64,000 nt of DNA. Source: an uncultured Bacteroidales bacterium. GTDB taxonomy: Bacteria; Bacteroidota; Bacteroidia; Bacteroidales; Paludibacteraceae. The stretch covers positions 1 through 64,000 of the forward strand of contig CACYKR010000010.1 in assembly GCA_902774995.1 (NCBI GenBank), in the 5' to 3' direction. The position numbers and the translations under genes are program-made. Under the pieces are notes generated by a model. That model made no database searches. It was given only the letters and a program-made list of their open reading frames with translations, and was not told the DNA's origin. Shown piece after piece: positions 62,810 to 64,000 of the stretch. Numbering within the stretch: the stretch's first letter is position 1; each line of letters opens with the position of its first letter.

Positions 62810-64000
62810 ATGAGTTTAGTAAAATCTATTTCCGGTATCCGCGGCACGATAGGCGGCCGTGTGGGAGAGGGGCTCAACCCCGTAGATATAGTCCGTTTCA
62901 CGGCTGCGTACGCTACACAACGCCGCGCTGCCATGCCGGACAACAACAAGATTGTAGTAGGCCGCGACGCCCGTCTGAGCGGTCATATGGTAGAGCAGAT
63001 TGTATGCGGTACACTCATGGGAATGGGCTACGACGTAGTGAACATAGGTCTGGCTACCACCCCGACGACCGAGCTGGCCGTCACCGGCGAGCAGGCCACC
63101 GGAGGTATTATCCTCACCGCCAGCCATAACCCCAAACAATGGAACGCCCTGAAACTGCTCAACGAGAAAGGCGAGTTCCTCAACGATGCCGAAGGCAAAG
63201 GCGTACTGGCTATCGCGGAGAAAGAAGATTTCTCATTCGCCGAAGTGGACGAACTGGGACACATGACCGCCAAAGACTACCTGCCCTACCACGTAGAGCA
63301 GGTGCTGAAACTGAAACTGGTGGACACAGAGGCCATCCGGAAACGGCATTTCACCGTAGCTATCGACTGCGTCAACTCCGTAGGAGGCCTGGCTATCCCG
63401 GCTATCCTGCGGGCGGTAGGAGTAGAGAACATTATCGAACTGAACTGCACGCCTGACGGCCGGTTCCCGCATAACCCCGAACCGCTGCCGCAGCACCTGA
63501 CCGAGATCAGCGACCTGCTCAAATCCGGCAAGGCGGATGTAGGTTTTGTTGTCGATCCCGACGTGGACCGACTGGCAATCATCTGCGAGAACGGCGAGAT
63601 GTTCGGCGAGGAATATACGCTCGTCAGCGTAGCGGATTACGTACTGGGGCATACTCCGGGCAACACGGTCAGCAATATGTCCTCCACACGTGCGCTGAGC
63701 GATGTGACGCGAGCTCACGGCGGCGAGTACAGCGCTTCGGCAGTAGGCGAAGTGAACGTAGTAGCGGAGATGAAACGCGTGAACGCCGTCATTGGCGGAG
63801 AGGGCAACGGCGGAGTGATTTACCCCGAATGCCACTACGGCCGCGACGCGCTGGTAGGTATAGCGCTCTTCCTGAGCCATCTGGCCCATCTGGACATGAA
63901 GGTAAGCGAGCTGCGCAAGACACTGCCGGACTACTGCATCTCCAAGAACCGTATCGACCTCACGCCGGATACCGACGTAGATGCCATTCTGGCGAAGGTG
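62810..64000 (+). CDS. glmM: Phosphoglucosamine mutase-type phosphohexomutase (partial)
   Basis: The reading frame runs off the window after 397 residues. It has the phosphoserine loop TASHNPKQWNAL (about residue 105), the metal loop DPDVDRLAI and the sugar-binding GEGNGGVI. Bacteroidales homologues are annotated as phosphoglucosamine mutase, which makes glucosamine-1-phosphate for peptidoglycan and lipopolysaccharide. Phosphomannomutase activity cannot be excluded. It is the last gene of the rfbA operon seen here. Confidence 0.9.
   Translation, partial: MSLVKSISGIRGTIGGRVGEGLNPVDIVRFTAAYATQRRAAMPDNNKIVVGRDARLSGHMVEQIVCGTLMGMGYDVVNIGLATTPTTELAVTGEQATGGIILTASHNPKQWNALKLLNEKGEFLNDAEGKGVLAIAEKEDFSFAEVDELGHMTAKDYLPYHVEQVLKLKLVDTEAIRKRHFTVAIDCVNSVGGLAIPAILRAVGVENIIELNCTPDGRFPHNPEPLPQHLTEISDLLKSGKADVGFVVDPDVDRLAIICENGEMFGEEYTLVSVADYVLGHTPGNTVSNMSSTRALSDVTRAHGGEYSASAVGEVNVVAEMKRVNAVIGGEGNGGVIYPECHYGRDALVGIALFLSHLAHLDMKVSELRKTLPDYCISKNRIDLTPDTDVDAILAKV

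Noticed and set aside
1..64000. tRNA or rRNA genes
   Set aside because: No T-loop-like GTTCGANTC context with flanking acceptor pairing and no rRNA signature was seen in the intergenic regions.

Overview
The window is a chromosomal segment of a Bacteroidales bacterium (phylum Bacteroidota), probably an uncultivated gut or rumen lineage. Four things point this way. Promoters throughout carry the Bacteroidota boxes TTTG (about -33) and TAnnTTTG (about -7). Shine-Dalgarno sequences are mostly absent. Families largely confined to the phylum are present: a TamL-type Omp85 lipoprotein, DUF4301, DUF3078, a DUF4827-like lipoprotein, a hybrid two-component system, and secreted proteins with type IX-like C-terminal signals. 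Housekeeping genes (thrS, dnaK, mfd, gdhA, yidC) are of Bacteroidales type. No tRNA, rRNA, CRISPR array or insertion sequence was seen.

Layout. At 0.1-12 kb, a rubrerythrin is followed by a long minus-strand block: mnmA, an msbA-like exporter, lpxK, sppA, rnhB, a TamL-type Omp85 protein, a TrmH-family methyltransferase and thrS. This is envelope lipid and outer-membrane work mixed with RNA modification and translation. At 12-24 kb lie a secreted endonuclease I, a DUF4301 protein, an M16 protease, small membrane and lipoprotein genes, a GH53 galactanase, and an AT-rich accessory stretch of unknown secreted proteins. At 24.5-32 kb are dnaK, era, the threonine-catabolic pair tdh-kbl, gdhA and a NUDIX hydrolase. 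At 32-38.5 kb are an outer-membrane receptor, a histidine kinase overlapping an AraC regulator, a His-rich CcdA-like transporter, and a damaged TrmN6-type methyltransferase gene. At 38.6-42 kb a DUF3078 protein, a ZapB-like coiled coil, zapA and rny form a cell-division/RNA-decay operon. At 42.5-53.7 kb are a 1204-residue type IX cargo, mfd, kdsB, deoD, a beta-barrel protein and yidC. At 53.6-64 kb are an unknown gene, a membrane LytTR regulator, ruvB, a GldA-like ABC ATPase, a probable small RNA, rfbA, a hybrid two-component regulator, two FKBP-like lipoproteins and the start of a glmM-type gene.

The most striking signal is not a gene. About twenty gene junctions carry short tandem arrays of a 7-nt word (sometimes 8, 15 or 17 nt), or at three loci an 11-nt word. 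A few words recur between loci. The arrays often supply the start or stop codon of the flanking gene (mnmA, era, ruvB, trmH, tdh, kdsB). They also sit in frame inside mfd, a GldA-like ATPase and an outer-membrane receptor, always where a linker, loop or terminus is expected. A second, GC-rich palindromic repeat is likewise in frame inside the TrmH and receptor genes, and a similar palindrome forms the dnaK terminator. Together they look like a system of small repeats that colonises gene borders and permissive protein linkers. Other points worth checking are an orphan transcript with its own promoter and terminator upstream of rfbA, a 52-codon gene, a duplicated 26-bp leader before two orphan secreted-protein genes, and a short conserved C-terminal motif shared by two secreted proteins.
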